The notes beneath the pieces were generated by a model that had not been told where the DNA came from, did no database searches, and saw nothing but the letters and a program-made list of their open reading frames with translations. A stretch of DNA of 55,282 bases from JACDAE01 sp963717195 (GTDB lineage Bacteria; Chloroflexota; Ktedonobacteria; Ktedonobacterales; Ktedonobacteraceae), in NCBI GenBank assembly GCA_963717195.1, contig CAVQVR010000005.1:1-55282 (forward strand). The letters run 5' to 3'. Of the stretch, positions 9,395-18,171 are shown piece by piece (position 1 is the first letter of the stretch; each line of letters begins with the position of its first letter). The position numbers were made by a program, and so were the translations under genes.

Positions 9395-9637
9395 ATGTTC
9401 CAGATTATTCTCTCTGCTCCAAAAACTGTTGAAACTGGCGGTGCGATATATCGTCAGCGAGGCTATACTTACTTCTGTGCAGAGGAACCTGCCAGTAGTG
9501 GACCAGCGGCTGAGCGCACGTTGATTGTGGAACCCGGCGTAGCGGCAGTCGTACGAGAGTGTATAGCCGACGTGTTTATTGCCTGCGAGCGAGGCGAGGC
9601 AGTTAAGATACACAACATCGGCAGTATTCTCTTGTGA
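9395..9637 (+). CDS. Small hypothetical protein
   Basis: An 80-residue open frame (MFQIILSAPKTVETGG...) with balanced composition and normal codon choice for the neighbourhood, between the histidine kinase and the DUF4177 gene on the same strand. No motif is recognised. The ribosome site (GACAGGT) is weak. A longer frame exists on the opposite strand but overlaps the kinase end and looks like a shadow. I hold this as probable, not certain. Confidence 0.4.
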   Translation: MFQIILSAPKTVETGGAIYRQRGYTYFCAEEPASSGPAAERTLIVEPGVAAVVRECIADVFIACERGEAVKIHNIGSILL

Positions 9638-9735
9638 CACGTCATCGGATATGGCATCGATGGTCCATACTGGGGGTACTCAATTTTGAGTGTAGATTGC
9701 ATGTGAAAGATTGCATATGAAGGAAGGAGCATGAA

Positions 9736-10050
9736 ATGGGACAGTGGGCATACAAGGTTGTCTACATCGATTATCGTGGACGCATCTCATGTGAAGGGCA
9801 AGAGACATTAATCGGCAATGAGCGGCGCAGCGGATTTGCACGTCGCTATCTCAATGACCTCGGGCGCGAGAGCTGGGAGCTGGTGGGTATCCAGTCATTG
9901 ACCGCTAATTCTGCATACTACATCTTTAAGCGGCCTGCGCAGGAGGGCGACTATGCAACAGAGGCACCTGCAGCTGCCCAGGAAACCCCTGCCACACCCT
10001 CTCAATCTCAAGAAACGCCAGCTAGCTCTCCAACCATAGAAACGGCCTGA
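9736..10050 (+). CDS. DUF4177-like small protein
   Basis: 104 residues. The first 70 resemble DUF4177: an opening beta strand (WAYKVVYIDYRGRI), a middle region, then the signature RESWELVGIQSLTANS and a final strand YYIFKRP. The tail is a low-complexity segment rich in Ala, Pro, Thr and Glu. AAGGAGC six bases upstream fixes the start. The function of the family is unknown. The protein is cytosolic by sequence. It precedes a 29-bp inverted repeat that may end its transcript. Confidence 0.8.
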   Translation: MGQWAYKVVYIDYRGRISCEGQETLIGNERRSGFARRYLNDLGRESWELVGIQSLTANSAYYIFKRPAQEGDYATEAPAAAQETPATPSQSQETPASSPTIETA

Positions 10051-10093
10051 CCTTAAACGCGAGAACGTTTGCAACCTTTGAGATGAACATCGC

Positions 10094-10178
10094 GTAGGGG
10101 CCGCATTGATGCCGCCCAGGTGGGGGTGGTCTGTTTAATGCACCGGACGCACCTGGGCGGCATCAATGCGGCCCCTAC
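10094..10178. repeat. Inverted repeat, two perfect 29-bp arms (GTAGGGGC family)
   Basis: Arms 10094-10122 and 10150-10178 are perfect complements, beginning GTAGGGGCCGCATTGATGCC and closing GCGGCCCCTAC, with a 27-base loop. It lies 43 bases after the DUF4177 stop. In RNA it would form a very stable hairpin. The rest of 10051-10441 holds no gene I can support; an open frame at 10166-10351 starts inside the arm and has no ribosome site. Confidence 0.85.
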
Positions 10179-10441
10179 ATCCACCGCGCGGTCCCGACGC
10201 GATTTTTTCATTTCGTATCAACGGATGTGTTTACGATTTAGAGGGCAAGGGACGAAATCCAATTTCAGTGTGGAAAAGAATTTTTGAGCGAAAATTCTTT
10301 TTTCCTGAGTATATTTTGACATACGATACTTATACTAGAAGAAGTGCATAGAAGCGCGCACATCTGGCGTGAGCTGCCAACAGAAGTCACGTTTCTAATG
10401 TGAGGCAAGCACGCACAGAAGATAATCCACCTGGCTTGCCT

Positions 10442-11750
10442 CTACACCTCACTACTCCGTAAGGCAAACTGCTCAAACATCGCCTCCCACACTTCCTGAT
10501 TTTCGAGGCGTTCACGAGGATCGGCTACACGAGCATTGATCGTCTCGAAGATAGCACAGAGCAGACGATGGAGCACCATTGTTGCTTCGTCATAAAAGCC
10601 CTCAGCCTTCTGCATATCGCCGCTCATTACCTCGTAGCAGAGCGAGGTAAAGCTCTCAACATTGATATGATTCTGATCAACTTTGAACGAGTAGGAACCC
10701 ATGTTGCTGAGATTTTCGTTCACCATCAACGACTTTAGTGTGTTGGCATCCAGTTCTGTCCCATTCGCGCGGCAGGTATCAGCCAATGCATCCATAGTCC
10801 AGTTCACAAAATGGACCATTGCGGGGAGTTGCTCCATAGGATTGCGGCATTTCATCCATGCCTGCTCCATACGGCTAATAAGGTTGAGGAGCTCAAAGTT
10901 CTCCAGGCGTAGTTTCTCAGCGGGTTCGGGGAGATGTACTTTACTGTTACCACTACTTTTACCATTTTTAGCAATTCCGCGCTGCGCCATCTCCTTCTGC
11001 GGAATAACGAGGAGAAACTTCTGCTGTACAAGCTGAGTCAGTTCACGTGCAACATCCAGTTCTGGACGACGGATAATGCTGGCAATACGACGCACTCTTC
11101 CATAGAGGTTTACATGCGTGAAAAGCTCCAACGTGCGCATATCGAAGCGCATTGTATAGGGAATAGCAGGCGACATACGCAACCCTGTACGTACACCCTG
11201 GGGTAAAATTTTTACCAGTTCATCCCATTCATCGCTGTAACAGAATCATCTCCATCGTTACGCGCATTACTTCAATATCCAGCGACGCCTCTCCATATGG
11301 GAGGAGTTTTTGTACATTAGGAGCAGGCAGAAAATCGTAGGAGCCATCTTTCCATAGGGACAGTTCGCGTATGGTCCAGAGGGCTTTTGTACGCAAGGCA
11401 TCCCGCAGTTGCTTAACGGAGATGGCGCCACTTGCGACGAGGCGCTCACCGATGCGTTTGCCAAAAGGATCTTGCAGTTGTTGCGAGAAAGCTTCTTCGA
11501 TGTGCTGATAGGTCGTCATGCCGAGTTGCTGCAACACATCGCCCAGGGTCAGAGCGCCTGGATCGAACTCGGAGCAGTTCGCCATCTTGCCTTCGTTAAA
11601 ATAGATAATACCCATGTGCCCTGTGGCTTGCTTGAGGTGGAGAGCGCCTGTCATCCCGCCTAATTCCATCACCTGCAAGACTTCCACCAGGCCAAAATCT
11701 TTAAGTAAACCAGACAGTACCGTGCCTGTGGTCATATTGCCCCCATACAC
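10442..11750 (-). pseudogene. DUF4388 (PatA-like N-terminal) protein, frameshifted into two pieces
   Basis: The upstream piece (173 residues from 11750) is a DUF4388 domain: GLLKDFGLVEVLQVMELGGMTG, then LHLKQATGHMGIIYFNEGKM. This domain is found in Ktedonobacteria and in cyanobacterial PatA, usually linked to signalling or polarity. It ends at 11229-11231 with ...MILLQR. Reading one frame over continues directly as SDEWDELVKILPQGVRTGLR into the second piece (246 residues, ending 10442). Such a continuation is usual for the family, so this is one ~436-residue gene with a one-base insertion near 11232-11242. The C-terminal part is helical and of unknown function. A TATAAT-type -10 lies at 11854-11859 (minus strand). 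Confidence 0.78.
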
Positions 11751-11979
11751 CAGGAAGATGCGAATGCGCTACTGATACACCGGACTGTTGCATGTTTTAA
11801 AAACCTTGAGAAACTCAGAAAAACCAACCTCTACTGAGAACACTGTACTCAGCATTATAACACACAATTCACCTTGAGTGCAGGTTTCAAACTAGTAAAC
11901 ATGGGTCATAGCCGCTCATAGCTGGTTATGGTCACTTTTTTTCAGGGATTAATAGGAGTACTATGCTGAAAAAGCGTGC

Positions 11980-11985
11980 TATAAT
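11980..11985 (+). promoter_or_regulatory. -10 box implying a leaderless SDR transcript
   Basis: A perfect TATAAT lies six bases before the ATG at 11992. Transcription would start at or next to the A of the start codon, and no ribosome site precedes it. The -35 region is poor. Confidence 0.55.
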
Positions 11986-11991
11986 TCTCCC

Positions 11992-12705
11992 ATGAGCATA
12001 AAAAATCGTGTCGCAATCATCACAGGCGCGGGACGCGGCGTCGGACGCGCAACCGCTCAACTCTTCGCACAAAAGGGCGCACAGGTCGTTCTATTCAGTC
12101 GTACACAGGCCCATCTTGACGAAACCGTCGCCAGCATTACTGACGAGGGAGGAAGCGCACTGGCCATCACAGGCGATGTGGCGCAAGAAGAGGATGTACA
12201 GAAGCTATTCCAGGTAGCCAGAGATACTTATGGGCACGTCGATATCCTTGTCAACTGCGCGGGAATGGTTACCGTACGTCCATTTGTTGAAATGGATGTA
12301 GCAACCTGGGATACGATCCTCGCCGTCAATCTGCGGGGAACGTTCCTATGTTGCAGGGAAGCATTTCGCATCATGACAGAGCAGAAACAGGGCGTTATCA
12401 TCAACATATCTTCACTATCAGGAGTGAAAGGTGTGGAGAAGTTCCCCGGTTTAAGCGCCTACAACGTCTCAAAAGCAGGCGTTGCGGGATTGACTGAGAT
12501 TCTGGCGGTCGAAGGAAAACCATATAACATTCGCGTCTGCGCCGTCAGCCCCGGTGCGGTTGATACCGAGATGCTACGCGAGGCTGCTCCCCACCTTAAG
12601 GCGGGAATGACGCCCGAAGATATGGCAGAGATGTTACTCTTTCTGGCAGACGACTCAGGGAGGATGCTGAGTGGGAGCAATATCGAGATATTCAGTAACG
12701 CATAG
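11992..12705 (+). CDS. SDR-family oxidoreductase (FabG-like)
   Basis: A classical short-chain dehydrogenase of 237 residues using NAD(P). The cofactor loop TGAGRGVG is at 11-18, the NAG-like motif NCAG near 88-91, and the catalytic set is Ser140/141, Tyr157 and Lys161 (YNVSK). The FabG-like C-terminus ends MLSGSNIEIFSNA. The substrate cannot be told; members reduce 3-oxoacyl chains, sugars and many ketones. It is followed 53 bases later by the PTPS-family gene. Some SDRs act in pterin reduction (sepiapterin reductase), which would fit the neighbour, but this is inference. The start lacks a ribosome site and lies next to a -10 box. Confidence 0.9.
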   Translation: MSIKNRVAIITGAGRGVGRATAQLFAQKGAQVVLFSRTQAHLDETVASITDEGGSALAITGDVAQEEDVQKLFQVARDTYGHVDILVNCAGMVTVRPFVEMDVATWDTILAVNLRGTFLCCREAFRIMTEQKQGVIINISSLSGVKGVEKFPGLSAYNVSKAGVAGLTEILAVEGKPYNIRVCAVSPGAVDTEMLREAAPHLKAGMTPEDMAEMLLFLADDSGRMLSGSNIEIFSNA

Positions 12706-12719
12706 ATAAGCACGCTCTA

Positions 12720-12745
12720 CACGGGCTTGTGAACGATGCCCCTAC
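12720..12745. repeat. Single arm of the GTAGGGGC repeat family
   Basis: CACGGGCTTGTGAACGATGC followed by CCCTAC, between the SDR stop and the PTPS start. It is nearly identical to 19295-19320. Its presence argues against an in-frame start at 12729 for the next gene. Confidence 0.65.
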
Positions 12746-12758
12746 AGAGGAGATTAGC

Positions 12759-13169
12759 ATGGTCTACCTGACGCGACGTATGACCTTTAGCGCAGCACAT
12801 CGTCTGTGGAGTCATTTTCTTTCCGATGCAGAGAACTACGAGGTTTATGATAAGTGCGCCAATCCACATGGTCACGGCCACAATTATATCCTTGAGGTAA
12901 CGGTACGCGGCGCACCAGATGAACGTACGGGCATGGTAATGAACTTAACCGACATGAAAAAGATTATCAACGAACAGGTAATAGACTGGGTAGACCACAA
13001 GCATCTCAATTACGATGTACCCTGGCTGGAAGGTGTTATTCCAACCGCCGAGATGCTGGCAATCAAGTTCTGGGAACGCCTGGAACGGAGTTTGCCAGCG
13101 GGTATGCTCTACGAGGTGAGATTGCACGAAACTGAGAATAATCTAGCAACCTACCGGGGAGAAGTATGA
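12759..13169 (+). CDS. 6-pyruvoyltetrahydropterin synthase / QueD family enzyme
   Basis: 136 residues from the ATG at 12759, chosen because AGAGGAG lies six bases upstream and the earlier in-frame start falls in a repeat. Zinc ligands are visible as FSAAHRL and HGHGH. The catalytic Cys precedes them in KCANPHGHGHNY. MVMNLTDMKKII and DHKHLNYD match the PTPS/QueD core, and the C-terminal Glu is in RLHETENN. The enzyme acts on dihydroneopterin triphosphate, making either a queuosine intermediate (QueD) or a tetrahydrobiopterin intermediate (PTPS). The CxNPxGHGHNY form is closer to the PTPS branch. It overlaps the next gene by four bases (ATGA). Confidence 0.88.
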   Translation: MVYLTRRMTFSAAHRLWSHFLSDAENYEVYDKCANPHGHGHNYILEVTVRGAPDERTGMVMNLTDMKKIINEQVIDWVDHKHLNYDVPWLEGVIPTAEMLAIKFWERLERSLPAGMLYEVRLHETENNLATYRGEV

Positions 13170-14267
13170 GAATCGCAATGGTTGCGCCACTCGTCACTCC
13201 AATTGCCCAACCATATGTAGGTGGAGCTCAAGCGCTGGTAGCAGAACTCGCGCGTGGACTGGTCAGGCGAGGACATACGGTAACGCTGTTCGCCAGACAG
13301 AATTCATTTGTGCCAGGTGTAACAATTGAAACAGTGCATGTGCCTGAATCCGTTCAACCCGCAAATTTCTCTGGGCCGGAACAAGAACGTCCTGCCAATA
13401 GTGGCTTCTTCGCTCAGGCTAATCTCTTCCTGCAACTCTTCCTTGAATTACAACAGCGGCAGGACGAATTTGATATCGTTCACGCACATGCCTTCGATTG
13501 GCCAGCGTTTGCCACTAGCGCATTGCTTTCCGAGTTACCAATCGTTCATACACTGCATCTGCCAGCGGTGTCCCCTGAGATTAACGCGGCGCTCCATGTG
13601 CTTGATCAGCAGGACCACCCACTAACACTGATTACCGTCTCCGCTGCCTGTGCTCGTACGTATGCCGACTACACATCGATTGATGCAATTATTTACAACG
13701 GACTGGATAGTAGCACTATTCCATTCACTGCATCCGTTCCTGAGGATGCTCCTCTGCTCTTTGCCGGACGCATTGCTCCTGAGAAGGGGGTCGAGGCTGC
13801 ACTGAAGATAGCCAGGCTGGCAAACCATCGCCTCCTGATTGCAGGCGGGATCTATGATTCCACTTATTACAAAGAGCGCATCATGCCAGAATTGGAGCAG
13901 GCTGGAGAGCGCGTCACTTATCTGGGCCAACTAGAGCATGCGCAATTATGGCAACTCATGGGACAGGCGCGTGGGCTACTTTTTCCGATTGAATGGGACG
14001 AGCCCTTTGGCCTGGTAGCAGTTGAAGCTATGGCTGCAGGAACTCCAGTCATTGCCTTTCGACGCGGCGCAGCTGAAGAGATTATCCTTCAGGCGAGACT
14101 GGATTTCTCGTTGAAGCTGGAATTGTGCACAGGCTGCGGCACTGGTTGACAAGTTAACAAGTCTTTCCCGCGCACACTGTCGTGCCCACGTCGAGCAACA
14201 TTTTTCTTTTGAACATATGCTGGACGAACATGAGCGGGTTATACAGGTCCATCACGCTAAAAGATAG
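13166..14267 (+). pseudogene. GT4-family glycosyltransferase, frameshifted twice near its end
   Basis: An N-terminal Rossmann domain with the donor loop (TPIAQPYVGGAQALVAELA) and the C-terminal GT4 motif (EWDEPFGLVAVEAMAAGTPV) mark a GT-B transferase of the GT4 family. Its donor is a nucleotide-sugar and its acceptor is unknown. After GAAEEII (about 14088-14094) the frame should move to GETGFLVEAGIV. A second shift near 14126-14132 leads to QAAALVDKLTSLSRAHCRAH, ending with a stop at 14265-14267. Both are one-base losses; the first is probably GGG read as GG. As given, the sequence stops at 14149. The restored gene overlaps the convergent glnA end by 11 bases. It is translationally coupled to the PTPS-family gene. 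Confidence 0.82.
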
Positions 14268-15646
14268 AAAGATAGTGATCAAGTTCCCAACTATGAACTT
14301 GCTGACAATAGTCATTCCATTCAATGCTTTTGGCGTCGACGAAACCTTCATAGATGGAATCACCCAGCGTCTCACGAACCAGGACATCCTCGCGCAATCC
14401 ATCCAGCGCGTCACCCATGGTTGCCGGCAGCAGGCGAGCTGAAGTACGCATATACTCATCTTCTGCTTGCAAGAAGAGATTTTCGTCCATAGCCGCTGGC
14501 AGAGGTCAATTTACGCTGAATACCATCCAGCCCGGCACGCAGCATTACCGCAAGGGCAAGATAGGGATTACAACTTGAATCAGAACAACGTAATTCGATC
14601 CGCATCGATGATTGGAAGTCATTGCTGGGACGTGGAACACGAATCAGCGCACGACGATTTACACGGCCCCAATTGATAACGACAGGAGCCTCAAAGCCGC
14701 GCACCAGGCGCTTGTAAGAATTGATCAGAGGTGCCAGGATGCCACACATGCCTCGCGCATGAGCCAGTTGACCAGCGATGAAACAGCGACCAATATCAGA
14801 CAGACCATATTCAGCCTGCTCGTCGACAAAGGCATTCTTGCCCGTCTCAATACTCACCAGTTGCTGGTGAATATGCAGACCAGAACCATTGACACCATAA
14901 AAAGGCTTGGGCATGAAGGTTGCATACAGACCATATTGTGCAGCAATTGACTTGAGGACATACCTTGCCGTCATCAAGCTATCGGCGATGGATAGAGCAT
15001 CAGCAATTTCAAAATCGAGTTCATGTTGACCTGCCGCTACCTCGTGATGGCTGGCCTCAATCGTAATCCCCATATGTTGCAGAGCATAGACCATCTGACG
15101 ACGCACCCCGGTTGCCTGGTCGGTCGAGAGATCAAAATAGCCACCATGATCGCGTGGCAAGTGGATGAGGAGTCTTGCCATCAAAACGCAGAAGGAAAAC
15201 TCTACTTCCGGTGCGGCAAGAAATTTATAGCCCATCCCATGTGCCATCTCTAATGCACGCAGCAAGGTTGTGCGTGGATCGCCATCGAAGCGTTCCCCAT
15301 TGGGGGTACGCACATCGCAGATCACGCGTGCCACAATCTCCTCTCCATCAGGCTCTTCATTCATAGGTACCTGAGCGGGACGTACCTTGCCGGGCAGAAT
15401 AGCAAATGTTGAGATATCGGGGAAGAGATACATATCGCTCTCAGCAATACGTGCGAATCCTTCGAGAGAAGAGCCATCAAACCATTTGCCAGCAGCGACA
15501 CTATCTGCAAACTGCTCAACAGGAATAGTCACACATTTCGCCACGCCAATAACGTCGGTAAACTCCAGATTCACATAGCGCACATGTTCGCGCTCCAGGG
15601 TCGCCAGCACCTGATCCAGGCTCACATCGCGTTTTCGTCCAGCCAT
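14257..15646 (-). pseudogene. glnA: Glutamine synthetase type I (frameshifted)
   Basis: Joins ammonia to glutamate with ATP. Family landmarks: FTDVIGVAK, FDGSSLEGF, the acidic metal-ligand region APEVEF, NGSGLHIHQ, and the Arg-rich substrate loop RRALIRVPR. The start at 15646 (MAGRKRDVSL) has an AGAGG site; an upstream in-frame start adds 40 atypical residues. Three indels are visible. Between 15196-15199 (T run on the coding strand, one T missing) and 15155-15158 (one extra G), about 14 codons are read out of frame; restored, they read FFLLRFDGKTPHPLPRDHGG. A third near 14500-14508 removes the true tail (PLPAAMDENLF... to HYLSIF), which is intact in another frame down to 14257. The gene is essential in most bacteria, so error is the likely cause. 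Confidence 0.9.
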
Positions 15647-15963
15647 GTCGTCCGCACCTCTCTTAGAGCTGTTTGAAATCTTACCCGTCCCGGCTGCTCC
15701 ACTTTTTCTCATACCCGTCCTAACATTATGTATTGATTGTAGCAAAGGAAATCTGCCCGATAGCATTTTTACATGCTATGTGGCATCTGTCAAGACGAGG
15801 AAATCTTTGGCCCCGTCCGTCAGGAATAGTACTTATCGAAAGACCGTTCTACGTATGTAATATATGGAAATATACATAAATTAAAATATGAATCTCCATT
15901 TGACTGAATAAATAAAATATGCTCCTCTTGATGCATAACGCTCTATGAGCTTTGAAATAAAAA

Positions 15964-15995
15964 GGTAACCGGCCTTCTGATTGAGAACGGTTACC
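15964..15995. other. Hairpin in the glnA upstream region
   Basis: GGTAACCG and CGGTTACC form a perfect eight-pair stem with a 16-base loop, about 320 bases upstream of glnA. It could be a terminator, an operator pair or part of a leader. The surrounding 15647-16161 stretch is AT-rich (15840-15960) and holds no gene I can support. Confidence 0.45.
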
Positions 15996-16161
15996 CTTAA
16001 ATTGCGGTCAGGCGTCTATGGTGGGTAGTAGTGAGGCTCCTGATCTCGCGAAATTGGAGATAAGGAGTTATATTTATGGTGCTTACTCTTTTAAAGCAAC
16101 TTCCTGCTTCTGTGTTAGTGATGTAAGTAGTTCAAACGGCATTGATGAATTTCTCAGGCAT

Positions 16162-16187
16162 GAAGGGCGTGAATATTCACGCCCTTC
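16162..16187 (-). terminator. 26-bp perfect palindrome beyond the M16 gene
   Basis: Half-site GAAGGGCGTGAAT is followed by its exact complement with no loop. It lies about 230 bases past the M16 stop on the minus strand. No T-run follows on either side, so it may be a protein-binding site rather than a terminator. Confidence 0.45.
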
Positions 16188-16263
16188 GTAAATGGAAGTC
16201 AACAGAGCGACAGAAAGGCTCTGCATCCTTCCCACGGAAAATGGCTCTCCATCCTTGAGGGGG

Positions 16264-16361
16264 AATGGGCGTAGGGGCGTCACCTTGCGTGCGCCCGCGT
16301 GCCGTTGCAACATCGTGTATGGGAACGCGGGCGCACGCAAGGTGACGCCCCTACGCCCATT
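16264..16361. repeat. Inverted repeat with perfect 37-bp arms (GTAGGGGC family)
   Basis: Arms 16264-16300 and 16325-16361 are perfect complements, starting AATGGGCGTAGGGGCGTCAC, with a 24-base loop. It lies 56 bases beyond the M16 gene's stop. It is the longest perfect palindromic copy in the window, and it generates several spurious open frames on both strands. Confidence 0.88.
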
Positions 16362-16416
16362 GCGACGGTTTTCCCCCGGATGGACGCAGACCCGACAGGA
16401 AATGGGCACGGGTATT

Positions 16417-17706
16417 TTAGAGCGTATCCCCAACCAACTCGTTGCGCTCCAAGGGGCCGATGGCGGCAACAACTAGCGGATTGAGCGGCGAGAAGCGCTG
16501 TAGGACATTCAACACCTGTTCCTGCGTCACGGCATCAATGGACTCTTTGACCTCTTGAATGGTACGCAGCTTGCGTTCATACCACCATGAACGTGCAAGC
16601 GCACCCATACGAGCACCTGAGCCTTCGCCGCGCATGACATTCTCGCTTTTCAACTGTACTTTCGCACGCTCCAGTTCGTCGGCGGTAATGCCTTCCTGCT
16701 CCAGTTTGCGCAGTTCGCCGACGATGACCTGCAAACACTCGTGTGCCTGCTCAGGAGTAGTGCCTGCATAGATGCGCATCGCACCAATCGCTTTGTTACT
16801 GCTAAGGCCTGCGGAGATACCGTAGACCAGACCGCGCTTCTCACGAACTTCAACGAAGAGGCGCGAAGCCATATTGCCGCCAAGCACCTCGCTGATCACC
16901 ATTGCCGGAAAGTAGTCTGGATCGGTATAATTGGGGAACGGGAACATCATTCCCAGATGTTCCTGCTTACCCTCCTGGTGCTCCAGGAAGATGGTATTTT
17001 CCGGATGCGGTTTTTGCACATGCGAGGGAGTCGCTTGCCCTTGCCAATCATCGAAGAGGCTCTGCACCTTCTGTACAACATGGTCCCAATCGAATTTGCC
17101 AGCGATACTGAACAGGACATTATTTGGATGATAGCGTGCTTGCCAGAAGTCCAGCAAGTCTTTTCTCTGTAATGCACGCACACTATCAGTTGTACCCAGC
17201 GTCAAACGGCCAAGAGAAGTGCCGCGATAAAAGCTTGATCGTACATGTTCAAAGATGCGGCTCATCGGTTCATCATCGTGGCGACGAATTTCTTGCAGGA
17301 TGATGCTGCGCATCTGCTCCAGTTCGTCTTTGGGAAAGGTCGGCGTCAACAATATTTCATGTAACAGTTCGAGCGTTGCATCAAATTTGGTGTGTACGAT
17401 CTGTGACCATACCTGCGATATTTCCAGGCCCGTGCTGGCCCCTTTGCGAGCACCCAGCGATTCAAATGCTTCATTGAGTGCACGCGCATCTTTCTTTTTG
17501 GTTCCCTGGAACAGCATATATTCAAAGAGATGGCCGAGCCCTTGTTTCTCTTCCGGCTCATGGATGACTCCTGCATCCAACTGGAAACCAAAGGTGGTAG
17601 AACTGAGACTGGGCATATATTGACCGATTATCTCTATACCGTTGGGCAACTGATGATAGAAATAATTCGGGGGTAGACTCTGCTGGTCTATGTTACTCAC
17701 GTTCAT
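16417..17706 (-). CDS. M16-family peptidase-like protein with altered zinc motif
   Basis: 429 residues with the two-lobed M16B layout (processing-peptidase/PqqL type). The N-terminal lobe shows NGIEIIGQYMPSLSS and the motif region QGLGHLFEYMLFQGT. The C-terminal lobe shows EVREKRGLVYGISAGLSS. The inverted zinc motif, normally HxxEH, reads HLFEY here (His59, Glu62, Tyr63), so one of the two histidine ligands is missing. The distal acidic partner region (IILQEIRRHDDEP) is kept. Either it is an inactive subunit, as is known for one partner in several M16 heterodimers, or the change (one base, CAT to TAT) is an error. GAGAGG five bases upstream supports the start. No second M16 gene is adjacent. 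Confidence 0.88.
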   Translation of the reverse strand: MNVSNIDQQSLPPNYFYHQLPNGIEIIGQYMPSLSSTTFGFQLDAGVIHEPEEKQGLGHLFEYMLFQGTKKKDARALNEAFESLGARKGASTGLEISQVWSQIVHTKFDATLELLHEILLTPTFPKDELEQMRSIILQEIRRHDDEPMSRIFEHVRSSFYRGTSLGRLTLGTTDSVRALQRKDLLDFWQARYHPNNVLFSIAGKFDWDHVVQKVQSLFDDWQGQATPSHVQKPHPENTIFLEHQEGKQEHLGMMFPFPNYTDPDYFPAMVISEVLGGNMASRLFVEVREKRGLVYGISAGLSSNKAIGAMRIYAGTTPEQAHECLQVIVGELRKLEQEGITADELERAKVQLKSENVMRGEGSGARMGALARSWWYERKLRTIQEVKESIDAVTQEQVLNVLQRFSPLNPLVVAAIGPLERNELVGDTL

Positions 17707-17987
17707 TCATCCTCTCGCGGCCCTTCTGGCCTTACTTTCTTTATTACTTCAATAAAGAATTCCTGTACCATTTTAAGATGTCTGCCAGGACTTAGCAAGG
17801 ATGTTACCGCGCTACACCTTAAACCATGCAGGTATCATATGCAGAAGCCATGCTCAAGTATAAAATTGTCCAGGAATACGATCAGCTGACAAAAAATCGC
17901 CATAGTGCTGAAAAACAAGGTGCTTATCCTGCCATTGTACGCCAGTCCTTTATCTAGTTTCAAGTTGACAGGAGTAAACATGTGAAG

Positions 17988-18035
17988 TTATCCAGTTATC
18001 CACATTTAGAACATTTGTCCACATACTTATCCACA
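17988..18035 (+). promoter_or_regulatory. Cluster of four DnaA-box-like 9-mers
   Basis: TTATCCAGT (17988), TTATCCACA (17996), TTGTCCACA (18015) and TTATCCACA (18027) all point the same way within 48 bases. Two match the strict consensus TTATCCACA. The cluster lies in the 465-base gene-free stretch between the M16 gene and the LacI-type gene. That stretch otherwise holds AT-rich sequence and one promoter. It could be an origin element, a DnaA-titration site or a DnaA-controlled promoter region. Confidence 0.65.
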
Positions 18036-18091
18036 TTTGCAGTCTGAAATCCGGGTAAGGACCCACCCATACTGATGATTACCAGATTTTG

Positions 18092-18100
18092 TGATATACT
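18092..18100 (+). promoter_or_regulatory. Extended -10 promoter for the LacI-family gene
   Basis: TGATATACT has the TGn extension before a TATACT box, 72 bases ahead of the ATG at 18172. The -35 region (CTGATG, 18072) is weak, as is usual with extended -10 promoters. Confidence 0.5.
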
Positions 18101-18171
18101 CCAACAAATAGAAAAGGGGATCAGCAAAATAACTATTTCTATCAATTCTCAGTAAGAAGGAATCCTTGTAT

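Noticed and set aside
9281..9640. 119-codon minus-strand frame opposite the end of the histidine kinase
   Set aside because: It overlaps the kinase end and a repeat arm, and its composition is poor; the plus-strand frame at 9395 is more gene-like.
10166..10351. 61-codon plus-strand frame
   Set aside because: It starts inside a repeat arm and has no ribosome site or recognisable motif.
16083..16484. Overlapping frames on both strands around the 37-bp inverted repeat
   Set aside because: They are created by the palindrome (the same residues appear on both strands) and have no ribosome sites.
17988..18035. Firm call of the chromosomal origin
   Set aside because: The box cluster is real, but no dnaA/dnaN context or skew data are available in the window, so only a DnaA-box cluster is reported.
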